64,000 bases of DNA. It comes from Endotrypanum monterogeii. Lineage: Eukaryota; Euglenozoa; Kinetoplastea; Trypanosomatida; Trypanosomatidae. The position numbers were made by a program, and so were the translations under genes. The notes under the pieces were generated by a model. The model worked only from the letters and a program-made list of their open reading frames with translations. It was not told the DNA's origin and did no database searches. The DNA lies in assembly GCA_000333855.2 (NCBI GenBank), contig KV784176.1, positions 90,739-154,738 on the forward strand. The letters are read 5' to 3'. Of the stretch, positions 29,001 to 38,279 are shown piece by piece (position 1 is the first letter of the stretch; each line of letters starts with the position of its first letter).

Positions 29001-30145
29001 GGTGCTCGTCTGATGAGGAGGCGCGGTACGGTCCTAGCCAATCTAATTTCCATAAACAGCCTGTCGGCTTAACCGGCCCTTCCCCGCCGAAAGCTCGATT
29101 GCCTCCCCTCCAGCATCCTGGGCTGCGTGGCGCGCATCAGTTGCGGCAGCACGGCGGTAGGAATGGACTCGACACCCCGTTGATGGCGGGCATGGGGTAC
29201 GTCTCACCGCGAGATGTCCTTAGTTTGAGTGCTTATGGACACGTGACCTCAAACGGCGCGTATGCCTATACAGACGCTTGTGAGCCTTTCTACGCCAATC
29301 GTGAGCTTGCCGAACAGCTGCTTATCTATAGAAACTCACTGAGAAGCGCTGTGGGCTACGGGTGGCCAACAGCATCGAAATCGTATGCCGATGGATCGCC
29401 GTTTTGCATGCGGCTCCTATCACCGAGGAGGAGGGATGTCTTCGGCTACGACCTCAACGATCCGCAAGATCGCTCCAACTTTCGGCCGCTTCCGGATGTT
29501 ACTGCGTGGGTGTACGGGGTCCCTGAGGCGCACGCCTCCACTCTCGTGGAATATGGGCTCCTCGCGGACCCAGAGCAGCCGCGTGATACAGTCCTTTTCA
29601 GGCCCCGCTACGAGCGCTCCCCAATGGCCGCAGCTGCAGAGCATCAGCGCCACTATGTTCCGTCACCGGTCCCACAGACACTACTACACGGTCACCGCCT
29701 CCCTATGGGTGCCTCGGCGAGCGCCTTTCCCTATTCCACGCCGGCTGCCCTTGCAGCGCAGCGACTGCAGGCAATGCTGAGAGTGTCAATGGGTGATCTG
29801 TCCGTCAGCAGAGCGGCTTCTGTTGCAGCAAGGGCATCGGCTAGTCGACGCCCTAAGGAGCTTCCACTGACAAAAGGTCATGCCTATCCGCTTCTCCCGC
29901 GACGGGGCGGTGGTGCGATGACAGCGTCGCCGAATGCCTCAGCAGCCCAGTTGCGAAACTTGACTCCCACCAACGCCAGCGATCCAGGCAAACACAGCCT
30001 CCATACTGCCCCCCCTTTGCCGAGTCGTCAAGAAAAGACGATGGATGAGAAAAAAAAGCCGCAAAAAAGTGAGACTTCTGATGACGACGACGATCCAAAA
30101 TCTTTTGAAAAGACGCAGAACTACAAGGAGGGCGATATTGCATGA
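23066..30145 (+). CDS. Giant coiled-coil protein with receiver-like domain, 2359 aa
   Basis: One uninterrupted frame of 2,359 codons. Residues ~170-215 and ~328-420 together resemble a CheY-type receiver fold split by a ~110-residue acidic insertion. ALVISANPLSLSVMASQL matches beta1-alpha1. PRLVIVDAFTHEDL matches beta3, with D333 at the phospho-acceptor position. LLVLLLPG, MTESMQGAG and VVRPVH match beta4, alpha4 and beta5. The acidic Mg-binding pair is replaced by Ser-Ala and the conserved Lys by Arg, so this would be a pseudo-receiver. Coiled coils follow at about 629-676, 699-727, 810-848 and 866-901. The rest is mostly helical or disordered, with a Lys/Asp-rich C-terminus. No membrane segment is visible. 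A cytoskeletal scaffold role is plausible but unproven. The receiver assignment is inference from pattern matching by eye. Confidence 0.85.
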   Translation: MLGGGEARTWAPAPPAIVSDKIGSGSSGATANVVKAFARVSRVENTATADGPPLLSGKNAGKISASKDGMNIAADRSDRVAGATAAPDPASSSHLHPSVGVKSAPARESIDSSVFLSSAPLLPENEEHVVRHVLYDGLPHVGPALDRARQRQSEAYYNFQRRIHERSEAAHALVISANPLSLSVMASQLHMYRWRVTQAQTLLDATALLQEFVIEASKRGYRVRRRASRPVKQSRYAFGRGDAALKRRAKEELERLSGIKSDTAHGGATSSRGRHAIAETSASLNPNGDIADTEDRLSDASEEDEMKEADEDDAESGLSLPPPDALPRLVIVDAFTHEDLADIARHVGFVDKEYGLEMLLVLLLPGDMDAMTESMQGAGCVVRPVHHITMEDAYAAGYDLVLAHSMDHFVVDFLTSAFVSSVGRWRNDVRSKAAVGNYMSLRSVLLGELDTAALQRIVWEDGTDDVGVLELLGAQSLVTGGETKQYREANGKVSQQQGAGTEVEMAEGPTESGEGGPARECTADGDSDSTESAEVSFHVTGVPRLRNRPTTMAHFGVRLPRTHQEEQERISNFSAKRDVFAGVMSSKHKAQSARDSQQGEDKTAGKDGDMEGLHNDGYSDENDGDMGLRGRLLQKALEEELDRLLTENENKQSSIDNLQNEVLRLQRTLAAQRRHRAGAAGASDGANGQGSERPDSGSAVHLSKQQQIFILKERLEAANDRINEMLKEGRSGRGSLSLGRRGARRGGSVSASKDGAGGSPGYPGKGSSLRRRSSSFDALISQQMSDSNSLRPEAGGSLNRQELQQKDLISATRDAAAAAAAERRQRRGQEEADRLIQSLEQELKDLQGRTGGTRPNSSRAEKATRTEMYLRDRLGSVLEVLDAQKSRIQQLEELARMNGQAANSNQTLAGVKAQRKQTPRDGSPPMDIAGAAGEAGESEQRGYNTQDRTPAGTRGGARGLKTDPPMHTEGRREKPRGSLKQFTPAKRGVVGAGGVLSSKRSSKGRAAATGEISCNSSEDERTDESASRRVEAAVRDAVVRLERAHQRQIVGIVETCKKQLSQMALKLQKPPTREYTALLEEELTRTQRAQRGAWRSLQFTLNGLRSDQFDANLATQASSSAAEMTSSRALAATMIHHSGPSGSFPSFDLGDDVPSIPLGAITDPNVQRTASKVAREFAAHGLRAEYLTSELHRVERIRTALKGQASKTGATSMPVVGEPSLEQVLCAHREAKARVQETLDSCGSMGAYLEALQAELAAEHQLRPWCDLDSAQLFEATQKTTTPAEQLRMSTTSSLPPSPAVTALVQCTLCLDASTSDASRAEGGAVDIRDVEDVSLAGNQSLSFVDVDGSMRDVAGLYGTLLSMMDSRNRRSIMDMSCTDSRKSSRAARSTRASVAERQRSFTLTAEPSRPAGRQHRVTRLQEAKATSKRESPASDDEVVSLPSSERRHLTMEEAVSQLPVKSNEVACYMGQLSSIYISEGVYSVAQKRLYELVLRAYQQHLVHPTHMAAVEQALSLPLANPRIRDGHFERGEANDTLSHTNEVLAEVMSAQATNARAQHREILILLDLMTPTMPQALRTFTKGLQEVQVLLDGEENNSSSPEGLNEDESLYTSPVFLTALDVALLGCIVDELQWRRWRPSLSSRKESSIAFKPEASPDNDTDPSKLAMSLAFTRLRRSRVSTCDAYSGDGGTALEEAQSAAHYVAFCAARERESRDPATSPNTSSPWDPFPESPKAEDMFFLTGVPSAQEFPVDSNLFAAIHRDEGDASSRAFKELAARFSKRYSRLTDGDEEAAATMLEELYLGGEGDTSDQSQKANPETVGNIRRELENLEASNQQRVVELMKWFQSQRGSRPVSSAHSSGAVSRVGASRSRVTERQPLLPSVEPERLDFEVKSGSPAWYGMETTSRVHNILRRRAGPDQVIVSGGPNGGSVGIELSRRTALPALRAARTGKVAKVENDGAAFEGSAPETEDEDGRCSSDEEARYGPSQSNFHKQPVGLTGPSPPKARLPPLQHPGLRGAHQLRQHGGRNGLDTPLMAGMGYVSPRDVLSLSAYGHVTSNGAYAYTDACEPFYANRELAEQLLIYRNSLRSAVGYGWPTASKSYADGSPFCMRLLSPRRRDVFGYDLNDPQDRSNFRPLPDVTAWVYGVPEAHASTLVEYGLLADPEQPRDTVLFRPRYERSPMAAAAEHQRHYVPSPVPQTLLHGHRLPMGASASAFPYSTPAALAAQRLQAMLRVSMGDLSVSRAASVAARASASRRPKELPLTKGHAYPLLPRRGGGAMTASPNASAAQLRNLTPTNASDPGKHSLHTAPPLPSRQEKTMDEKKKPQKSETSDDDDDPKSFEKTQNYKEGDIA

Positions 30146-30763
30146 ACACAGACATTAAAGCAAAAGCCGCCTCCGACACGAAGAGGAACATGTCCGCGCA
30201 TGTATATATGTATTTTCTGATCTTGTGTGGACGCAAGCACACCGTATCCCTTCCTCCTTGATCACCATCACTATCACACACCTATATTTTCCATACCCAG
30301 ATGACTATATCGATGTACACAACAGAAACCAACTACTTGTCTCCTCTCCTCCTCTTCGTCCCTGAACGAAAATGTGAAGAAAACAAGGGTGGGGAGGATT
30401 CGGAGAGGGGGCGCGCGCCAAGGGGCTTTCGTTCATTTTTTTTTTTTTGTTTCCCCCCCCCCCCCACCCCGCTGCTCTCCTTCTTCCCATCCTCTCAACC
30501 TCTATCCCGAGCACACCGTCATTTTTATTATTATTATTATTATTATTAGTTGGGGGGGGGTTTGCTCGTTGTTTTATCGCCCCGCTTTCGTTTTACTTTT
30601 CTGCACAACTCTTTCCTGCTCCACGTGTGTTTTTGAATTTGGCCGGCTTATAGTGTGTTTCTAGGTCGACCGGGGCAGAAGACGTGCAGCTCTCCACGAT
30701 GGTGCGGAATGGATTGGGAAGCACCGTGGGGCTGAACCAGCCCGTCGATAACACAAGAAACAG

Positions 30764-30806
<43 letters not shown>

Positions 30807-31832
30807 TCTTTCGGTGATGACGATGGCACATACATCCCTCTTCCCTCTTCCCTCCTCCTTCCGTCTTCCCTCTTTTTTTTTTTTGCACGAGGAGGGGGAA
30901 GGGGCGCTGCTGCTGTTTACATCACCATGACAACCCTGCTTCCCGTACCGTCCGGCATGGAGTACCCCCCCCCTTTTCTTCCATCCATTCATCCATGGTG
31001 TTTCATTGAAGCAGTAGTTGCGCACTTGACTGAGCCACTCCGTTGCTACCGCAGCAGAGGGAGGGCCCAGTGAGGGGGTAGACGACGTATCGGGCAAGTC
31101 CGGTGGGCATGAAAGAGAAGATGAAGCCAAAAAGGTGTACAGGCGGCGAGACAAGAAGCGGTTGGGGGAGGCGGAGGTGCTAGAGAGCAAGATGTGTGTG
31201 TGGGTGGGGGGGGGGGCGGGGGGGAGGGATGCTTATGCACCGTCTTTATTTGTTTCTTTTCTCTAGTAAAGCCTTAATGGTCTCTTCTTCCGTTCTTGGC
31301 TTGCCCCGTCTTTTCACGTTTATGTCCTCCGCCCTTCATGTATGGACCTCATCATACGCACACACACACACACACACACGCGTGGAAGTTGCCAGATTGT
31401 GTGCAATACATGATATTCGAGCTTCTTTATTCGGCACCAACATCAAAAGAAGACTGCTAGAACACCGTCTGTATTTTCTATCCTCCACTCTTCCTACTTA
31501 CTTTCCTATACATTTCCCTCTCCACCCTCTCAGACACGCGAATACGCAACTTATACACAAGTACCTGTCTTTTTCTGTTTTTTTTCTTTTTCCCTCTCCA
31601 TTCATCGGCGTTTAGTACCTTGACACGTTTCGCTTTTTCTTTCCTGTGTTCTCGAAGAGGACCCCGACTTCCCACCCCCACCACACAAACACACACACAT
31701 ACATGAACATATATATATATATATAAATTTATTATTATTTATCTTCTACGAAAGACGTGATTTCTTCTATATTATTATATATTTTTACTGATTCGATCCG
31801 TTCTCGTCCTCTCCCTCTTCGATTCTCTCAAA
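30146..31832 (+). other. Intercoding region (1.7 kb), no gene seen
   Basis: TTA repeats (30526-30548), a (TA)17 run (30769-30802), CA repeats (31363-31380), G- and C-runs, and AT-rich sequence near 31706-31790. A long pyrimidine tract (31568-31610) ends in AG at 31614-31615, a likely trans-splice acceptor for the IDH gene. Confidence 0.6.
30769..30802. repeat. (TA)17 microsatellite
   Basis: Seventeen uninterrupted TA units. Confidence 0.95.
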
Positions 31833-33140
31833 ATGTTCCGTCGAGCTACGTCTGCTTCGGTGGCCTCACTCGTCCCCGTCCGCACCTTCTGCAGTACAAG
31901 CGTTTGCTTGCACAAGCGCATCAAGGTAAAGAATGAGGTGGTGGATATGGACGGCGACGAGATGACACGCATCATTTGGTCGCTAATCAAGGAGAAACTT
32001 ATTCTGCCGTACGTGGACGTCCCCATCAACTACTTCGATCTCAGTGTGACCAACCGTGACGCAACGAACGACAAGGTGACCGTTGACGCGGCCGAGGCGA
32101 TCAAGAGGTGCAACGTCGGGATTAAGTGCGCCACCATTACCCCAGATGAGGCCCGTGTGGAGGAGTTCAACCTCAAAAAGATGTGGAAGAGTCCTAACGG
32201 AACTATCCGTAACATCCTCGGTGGCACGGTATTTCGTGAGCCGATCATTATTTCTAACATCCCGCGCATCGTCCCGCAGTGGAAGGAGCCCATCGTGGTC
32301 GGCCGTCACGCCTTCGGCGATCAATACAAAGCAACGGACGCGGTTTTGAAGCCCGGTAAGCTGCAGCTTGTGCACACACCCGCTGATGGCAGCGCGCCGA
32401 CGACGCTGGAGGTCTACGACTTCAAGGGAGAGGGCGTTGGTATGGCAATGTACAACACGAGGGAAAGCATAGAGGGCTTCGCCACGAGCTGCTTCCAGTA
32501 CGCGTTGATGCGCAAGTACCCGCTGGTGTTGACGACCAAGAATACCATCCTGAAGAAGTATGATGGCATGTTTCTGCAAACCTTCCAACGCATGTATGAT
32601 GAGCAGTACAGGGCAGATTTTGAAAAAGCAGGCATTACGTACAATCATCGCCTTATTGATGACCAAGTTGCTCAAATGATCAAGGGAGAGGGCGGGTTTG
32701 TGTGGGCGTGTAAGAATTACGATGGTGACGTCCAGAGCGACATTGTGGCGCAGGGCTTCGGCTCCTTAGGCCTGATGACATCTGTACTCATGTGCCCAGA
32801 CGGCAAGACCATCGAGGCTGAGGCCGCTCACGGCACAGTGACGCGTCATTACCGCCAGTATCAGCAGGGAAGGGAAACAAGCACTAACTCCGTCGCCTCC
32901 ATTTATGCCTGGACGCGCGGCCTTGCCCACCGTGGCAAACTTGACGGTAACAGCGACCTTGTGAAGTTCTCAGAGACTCTGGAGAAGGTGGTCATCAAAA
33001 CCATCGAGGATGGGCACATGACAAAGGATTTGGCTCTCTGCGTTCACGGTTCCAGCGGCATTAAAAGAGATCAGTACGAAACAACGGAGCAATTTCTCGA
33101 CAGTGTCGACGCAGCCCTCAAGAAGGTAATGTCCGCGTGA
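31833..33140 (+). CDS. IDH: Mitochondrial NADP-dependent isocitrate dehydrogenase, 435 aa
   Basis: Converts isocitrate and NADP+ to 2-oxoglutarate, CO2 and NADPH; in trypanosomatid mitochondria it supplies NADPH. The sequence is a full-length eukaryotic-type (subfamily II) homodimeric NADP-IDH. It has a mitochondrial presequence of ~28 residues ([20 protein letters not shown]), then the conserved [11 protein letters not shown], the substrate-binding stretch [18 protein letters not shown], and the metal-binding acidic region YDGDVQSD. The coenzyme-binding [13 protein letters not shown] has the His/Arg pair that favours NADP. Length fits the family, and the ATG at 31833 follows a clear splice acceptor tract. 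The neighbour downstream is the KKT4-like gene, the same pair I recall in T. brucei. A damaged copy of codons ~379-398 recurs at 34451-34513. Confidence 0.97.
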   Translation: MFRRATSASVASLVPVRTFCSTSVCLHKRIKVKNEVVDMDGDEMTRIIWSLIKEKLILPYVDVPINYFDLSVTNRDATNDKVTVDAAEAIKRCNVGIKCATITPDEARVEEFNLKKMWKSPNGTIRNILGGTVFREPIIISNIPRIVPQWKEPIVVGRHAFGDQYKATDAVLKPGKLQLVHTPADGSAPTTLEVYDFKGEGVGMAMYNTRESIEGFATSCFQYALMRKYPLVLTTKNTILKKYDGMFLQTFQRMYDEQYRADFEKAGITYNHRLIDDQVAQMIKGEGGFVWACKNYDGDVQSDIVAQGFGSLGLMTSVLMCPDGKTIEAEAAHGTVTRHYRQYQQGRETSTNSVASIYAWTRGLAHRGKLDGNSDLVKFSETLEKVVIKTIEDGHMTKDLALCVHGSSGIKRDQYETTEQFLDSVDAALKKVMSA

Positions 33141-34450
33141 TGGAATGATTAATTGGCGGTCGTGGCAAAAACACACACACACACAAAGGCTCCTGAGAAG
33201 GTTAGTATAGCTCCGTAAAAGGGAAAAGCAGTTTTTCGTCTCAGGGGCCTTGCCTCCGTCGCCTACGTCTTCTTCTGAGGTTCTCGTGTACAGATCTGTA
33301 TTTTTATGTATAGGGTTCTCCAATTTCTGTTTAACATCAACACGAAGAACAACACCAAAAGAAAAAAAAAGCGGTTCAAAAGACTTCCTCCCTCCCTCCC
33401 TCCCTCCCTCCCTCTCCCCCCATCTGTCCCGGTATGCGCTTAGTATTCATAAGTGAATGTGCATATATTCGACCAGCAATCTAGCAGACCCCGTTTTCCC
33501 CCGTTTTCACAAGGCCCCCCCCCCCCTATTTCCGACAGACAAAGGGGGACGGGTGTTGTCTTGCGGCTTCGTGTTTCACCTGGAATCACGCACGTGGCGT
33601 TCCCTGTGATGCGTTGTTATCTTTCACGTCTTCCGCAACCTTCACAATTGTCGGGTTGGAGGGAGGCGGGGTGGGGGTGTGGAGTTGACTGTTTAGGTGG
33701 TCAGAGTGGGTGAGGGAGGAGAAAGAAAAAAAAAAGGCCCTGGACTGGAAGGGGAAAGGAACTCACCAGCGGCGCAAGGAGGGCAACGGCCCATGCATGA
33801 CGGCAGGGTGTCGCTGGTGCTGTTTGACGTCGGCAATGACACATCATGCGTCTAGGCCGCAGCTAAAGCGACCACCACTCGAAAGAATTATCGGTTCTGG
33901 GAGAACAGGATCAATCGACGAGAAGCCAGAAGGAAAAGGCGCAGCCGCCCATATATATATATATATATATATATAAATATATATATTTTATTATTATTAT
34001 TATTTTTATGTCACTTCTGTTTCCTGTTGAGTGGTTGCAGATAATGAATTGTGCTTGGTTTTGATTTGGCGTGCCTGATGGCGAGGGTTTGGTGCAGGAG
34101 GAGCAACAAAAAAAACAACACACACAGTCGGTATGTGTGCCTCTCCCTTTTCTCGTACACATACAAATATACACACACAGTTTCCCTATTCATCTCCGTT
34201 CCGTCTCTATTTTTTAAATATTTGTTTCAAACTACTGGAGAGAATATCGGGGGAAAAATATATATCAACATGTAAATGGAACCAGCGATGTATATTGTGC
34301 ATACGGCGGCTGACAAGAGGGAGAGAGAGGGGGGGGGTCATTTGAGGCAGGAGGAGAAAACAGACCAGACAAAAAAACATATGTATATATATATATATAT
34401 ATATATACGTTGATCTGCTGTACGCAAGGCGGATGTACGGTACAGCGAGA

Positions 34451-34513
34451 GTTCTCAGAGACTCTGGAGAAGGTGGTCATACAAAACCAGTCGAGAGTGG
34501 GACACATGACAAA
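34451..34513 (+). pseudogene. Degraded 63-bp copy of the 3' part of the IDH gene
   Basis: This segment matches IDH bases 32966-33025 almost exactly over the first 30 bases (GTTCTCAGAGACTCTGGAGA and on). It then carries three single-base insertions and one base swap, so the frame is lost. Weaker similarity continues upstream to about 34430 (ACGGTACAGCG against ACGGTAACAGCG). It stops directly at the run of N. The error-like indels and the position at the gap edge suggest a low-quality read end placed wrongly. A genuine partial duplication is the alternative. Confidence 0.85.
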
Positions 34514-34552
34514 NNNNNNNNNNNNNNNNNNNNNNNNNNNNNNNNNNNNNNN
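34514..34552. other. Assembly gap, 39 N
   Basis: Run of 39 undetermined bases. The true gap size is unknown. Confidence 1.
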
Positions 34553-35515
34553 CCCTCCTCCCCTCTTCCTTAATCTATCCATCCGCGATTTGATCTCCCT
34601 TTACCCTGAATAAAAAAAAAAAGAAAAACAAATTTGATGTGAAATCTTATCATACGATCTCCTCCCTCTCTTTGCTGGTCTGTCTGTGTGTATAAATGTA
34701 TACGAATATTCAGTAGCATACGCGAATGTGCCACATGACCGCACCCACCCGCTATTCAAAGCGCATACATATCAACTAAACACCACACACACACACACAC
34801 ACGCTTACACACACAGCGCTACTTTGGGTGATACCGCACTGCTTGGTGCTCTCAGCTTCACACAGCTGCACATCTGCTACGACTACAGCAGCAGGACCAG
34901 GAATAGAGACGAGACGGAGCGACGTGTTGGAAGCACGCGCACTCTTACGGGAGGAGGTAGGGAAGCAGGGTACAAATTTGTGCTCCTTCATAAAAGAAGT
35001 CGACCGCTAAATCACCCTCTCTAACCGCCGTGCTCTCTCGTGTTTGAGTGCTCGCACGTGTGCGCTTCCACCTCTGTATAGTGTTGATTGGATAGAGAGA
35101 GAGACCCTTGCCAACGCCCTTTTTTTCTCCTGTGCACCGATTCCATTGGCTCGGGGAACCTCGTTCGCTTCCGTTGGACACATACAAGACTGCAGTGGCA
35201 GAAACTGTGATCGCCATTACCACCACATAGCAGCTGCTGCGCTTTGAGATAATACATTTATTACTTGGCGCCCGAAGAACACATCGGGAGCACTCCAAAG
35301 CAATCACCACCACCACAAAAAAAGGAGGCATCTTTATAACAACAAGAAAAGCATTTTTATTGTGTCTGTGCCTCCCCCCTCGGCACCGCACTCGCGCATA
35401 CACACATAGATAGATCAGCAAAAAAAAAAAAGAGAGAAGGGAGGCGGGGGGATAACAGAGCAGAGACTGCCGTGTTCGAAGGTCTAACGCTCACTCAATC
35501 GGATTGATTACAACC

Positions 35516-37846
35516 ATGAGCGCCAATGCCCACGAGCTCGTGCGCCAGCTGACGGAAAATCCAGAGGTTCTGGACAGGATGCAGCACATGATCTCTCTGC
35601 TGCGCACAAACCCTTCCCAGCACAGCAGAAGCAACACTGGCGGATGTCGAGGCAACCTCGACACTCTCGGGTCTGAAGAGAGTACGCAAAAAACGGTGCG
35701 GCCACCACGCACCGGCTTTGGGGCTGATGGTCATTACAACCGACAGGAGCTTACACACACAGGGAGGCTGCGTGGTCATGACATAGAAGGAAGCACTGCC
35801 TCCCCACCATCCGCCTCTGGTTTGAGTCAAGAGGCGCTGTTTCCCCAGACCGCAGACAGGAGTGGTGCCAGAAGGGCCGCTAGTGGCCACAATCCCGCGG
35901 CCTGCAGTGCCTCTTCGCCCATGCCGACTTTCTCTACTGCGGGTGACTATGACGCACGTCAGCCACCGACAGGGGCTTCGCGAATGAGGCCGTGTCCCTC
36001 TTCCTTTTCATGGGCGCTACACGAACATCGTTCGGGCACAGCTAACGATGAGGAGCAGATGACAGTCACTGCGGCGTTGGTAGAGGCGCAGAGGCGTATC
36101 ACAGATTTGGAGAGGGAGCTGCAGCGCACCACACAACGGGTTGAACAATTAACGGACGTTGTGCAGCGACAGAAAGATGAGTTGCAGACAACACGCGACA
36201 GGCATGTTTTAGAGATGGAGGAGACACGTCACACCTATAATGCCGTCATGCTGCGCAAGGATGAAGTGCAGGAGGAGGCGTTGCGCCAGCTGCTCAAATC
36301 CCGGCAACTGCTGGCGTCTGCAGCCAAGTTCAACGCTGCCGTGGCAGCCAAAAAGTTCGAAGCGCAACAACTGGCAAAGGAAAACAGCACTAGTAATGAG
36401 GCAAGAGGGGCCACACATCCGGCAGGTGCGCGGGCGACCTACAACGCTAACGAGCGCGGCGCCCGCAATGGGCCCGCGTTAACCCAGACACCGGTGAACG
36501 CGCGGCGTACCTCGGTCCCGGACTATGGGGCGATGACGACGACCAAGTACAGGGGTGGTCTGAAGCGTGAGCGCCAGCACGACGGCGGCAGGTTTGAAGA
36601 TGACTCTGACGTCACGGCTGGACTAGACGATGGCGATGCAGCGCATCTTGGGTCGATCGATCCGTCGCGCCTGCTCATCAAGCGCAACGCATCGGAGGGG
36701 TGGGGTGTCAGGCGAAGCTCAGACCCGGCCCTCCAGGGGCGGAAGGGGGCTACTATGACCAACAAAGAGACATCGCCTGCGTACATAACTACTCCCACAG
36801 CGGTGGGAAAAACATCTACCGCTCTCGTCGAAGCGCCCACCCAGTCGCGCAGTGCACGCAAGCGGCGTACCCCACGAACGCCAAGTATGACAAACGCGGA
36901 CCGTTTGGCCATGTCGTCGGCCGGAAACAGCGCTCGCTCACAGCGACGTCTGCCTGGGACAACGTCACTGAAGATCGAGAGCCCCACCCCAGTGGTGAGC
37001 ACAGCGTGGACGGCCGGTCGATCTCTCACGAGCAGCCGTACCCCCCCGCCAGCGCCACCGCCGCCGCCGCCGCCGCCGCCGCCATCGTCCGACGTTGTCG
37101 TACATACGGTGTCGGAGGCAGTAAGCAGGCACCATCGCATCCAGCAACAGCAACAGAAAACACAGCAGCTTATACCCACGAGGCCACCGCTTGCACAGCG
37201 AGCAGCAGGTCGCCTGCCCCCGAATCCTCTCGGCACCGCCGCCCCACCGATCGCAGTATCGAACATGCTCAGTGGACCATCTTCGGTCGCATCTGGTGGC
37301 CCAACTCGTTCGCCGTCTCCCGTGAACCCCAAGCGGGGTGCACCGCTTCCGCGCCGATTTATTTTCACCGGCCTCAAAGATGATGAGCCCCAGCGTCTTA
37401 CAAACGCTATCGCTGTTGTTGGTGGCGATGCAGTTGCATTGGCCAGCGACCTTGATGAACCGCCACCACACAGCACCACGCACATTGTGTTGCGGGGGAC
37501 GCCACGGAGCGTGAAGGCCCTCTGTGGTGTGGTGTCTGGCAAGTGGCTCGTCTCTCCCGAGTACGTGTATAATAGCCAAGAAAGTGGCTTTTGGCTAGAT
37601 GAGCTCGAGGAGGGTGGTCTACGTGTCTTTCCCCCGCCGCTGAGGTGTCAACGTTTCCTTCTCACTGTAGAGCACCCCAGCATCCGCGCCAAGCTGGCGC
37701 AGGTGATCGAGTACGGCGGTGGTGAGGTTCTGCCCAGTGGGGGCGACAGGCGGGGAGCAGGCACCAGCAACACCGTGGCGCAGGACGTTATTGTGATCAC
37801 CTCCGGTGACGACCTCTTACGGTATGCGACGCAGGATCGCGTGTAG
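35516..37846 (+). CDS. KKT4: Probable kinetochore protein KKT4 (BRCT domains), 776 aa
   Basis: KKT4 is a microtubule-binding kinetochore protein unique to kinetoplastids. In T. brucei it has an N-terminal helical part, a coiled coil, a basic disordered region and a C-terminal BRCT unit. The same order is seen here. Residues 1-40 are helical (ELVRQLTENPEVLDRMQHM). A coiled coil spans about 183-290 (VEAQRRITDLERELQRTTQR and on). The middle is long, Lys/Arg/Pro/Thr-rich and disordered, with a run of Pro near 520. A BRCT repeat begins at residue ~613 (RRFIFTGLKDDE, with SGKWLVSPEYV and GFWLDELEEG), followed by a degenerate second repeat to the end. I chose the ATG at 35516, not the TTG at 35504. 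Adjacency to mitochondrial IDH matches the T. brucei order as I recall it. It is longer than T. brucei KKT4 (645 aa as I recall), mostly in the linker. Confidence 0.8.
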   Translation: MSANAHELVRQLTENPEVLDRMQHMISLLRTNPSQHSRSNTGGCRGNLDTLGSEESTQKTVRPPRTGFGADGHYNRQELTHTGRLRGHDIEGSTASPPSASGLSQEALFPQTADRSGARRAASGHNPAACSASSPMPTFSTAGDYDARQPPTGASRMRPCPSSFSWALHEHRSGTANDEEQMTVTAALVEAQRRITDLERELQRTTQRVEQLTDVVQRQKDELQTTRDRHVLEMEETRHTYNAVMLRKDEVQEEALRQLLKSRQLLASAAKFNAAVAAKKFEAQQLAKENSTSNEARGATHPAGARATYNANERGARNGPALTQTPVNARRTSVPDYGAMTTTKYRGGLKRERQHDGGRFEDDSDVTAGLDDGDAAHLGSIDPSRLLIKRNASEGWGVRRSSDPALQGRKGATMTNKETSPAYITTPTAVGKTSTALVEAPTQSRSARKRRTPRTPSMTNADRLAMSSAGNSARSQRRLPGTTSLKIESPTPVVSTAWTAGRSLTSSRTPPPAPPPPPPPPPPSSDVVVHTVSEAVSRHHRIQQQQQKTQQLIPTRPPLAQRAAGRLPPNPLGTAAPPIAVSNMLSGPSSVASGGPTRSPSPVNPKRGAPLPRRFIFTGLKDDEPQRLTNAIAVVGGDAVALASDLDEPPPHSTTHIVLRGTPRSVKALCGVVSGKWLVSPEYVYNSQESGFWLDELEEGGLRVFPPPLRCQRFLLTVEHPSIRAKLAQVIEYGGGEVLPSGGDRRGAGTSNTVAQDVIVITSGDDLLRYATQDRV

Positions 37847-38125
37847 CGCGCGCGTGCGCCGTGAAATAAGTCAGCTCACTGAAAATTTTAACGTTCTTTA
37901 TCGACACCGTGTGTGTGTGTGTGTGTGTGTTTCTCTGTGTTTGTGTCTATGACTGCACGTCGTTGCACTTTGTCCGTTATCAACATAGAGTCGCTACAAT
38001 GGCGACATTTGTTTTGCCGCTTCCCCTCTTCTCCTTTTTCGCAGTTGTGGCGTGTGTGTGTCCTGACCCCTTCTTTCTTGACCTTTTTTTTTCTCCAGTG
38101 GTTCAGAGAGGCAAGTGGGGAGTTG

Positions 38126-38128
<3 letters not shown>

Positions 38129-38158
<30 letters not shown>
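38129..38158 (+). repeat. (GT)15 microsatellite
   Basis: Fifteen uninterrupted GT units. Confidence 0.95.
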
Positions 38159-38161
<3 letters not shown>

Positions 38162-38249
38162 CGTGCATATACGCGTCGGTGGCGTCCACATCTTTAGTTT
38201 GTTTTTCTTTTGGTAGATCCCTGACGACATTCCGCTTCTCATCTCTAGG

Positions 38250-38279
38250 CCCCCTCCCCCTCCCCCTCCCCCTCCCCCT
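38250..38279 (+). repeat. CCCCCT hexamer repeat
   Basis: About five tandem units of CCCCCT. Confidence 0.9.

Larger units (their letters stand above)
33141..35515 (+). other. Intercoding region (2.4 kb) with assembly gap
   Basis: Holds a CCTC repeat (33386-33414), an AT/TTA microsatellite (33951-34003), TA repeats (34385-34407), the IDH fragment and a 39-N gap. Beyond the gap are CA repeats (34783-34802) and UTR-like sequence up to the KKT4-like start codon. No intact gene is visible. Confidence 0.6.

Noticed and set aside
35461..35515. Possible tRNA-like T-loop (GTTCGAA) before the KKT4-like gene
   Set aside because: No matching acceptor stem or anticodon arm around it.
36523..37542. Antisense ORF of 339 codons opposite the KKT4-like gene
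   Set aside because: Low-complexity Gly/Arg-rich translation of the reverse of the poly-Pro region; all real genes here are on the + strand.
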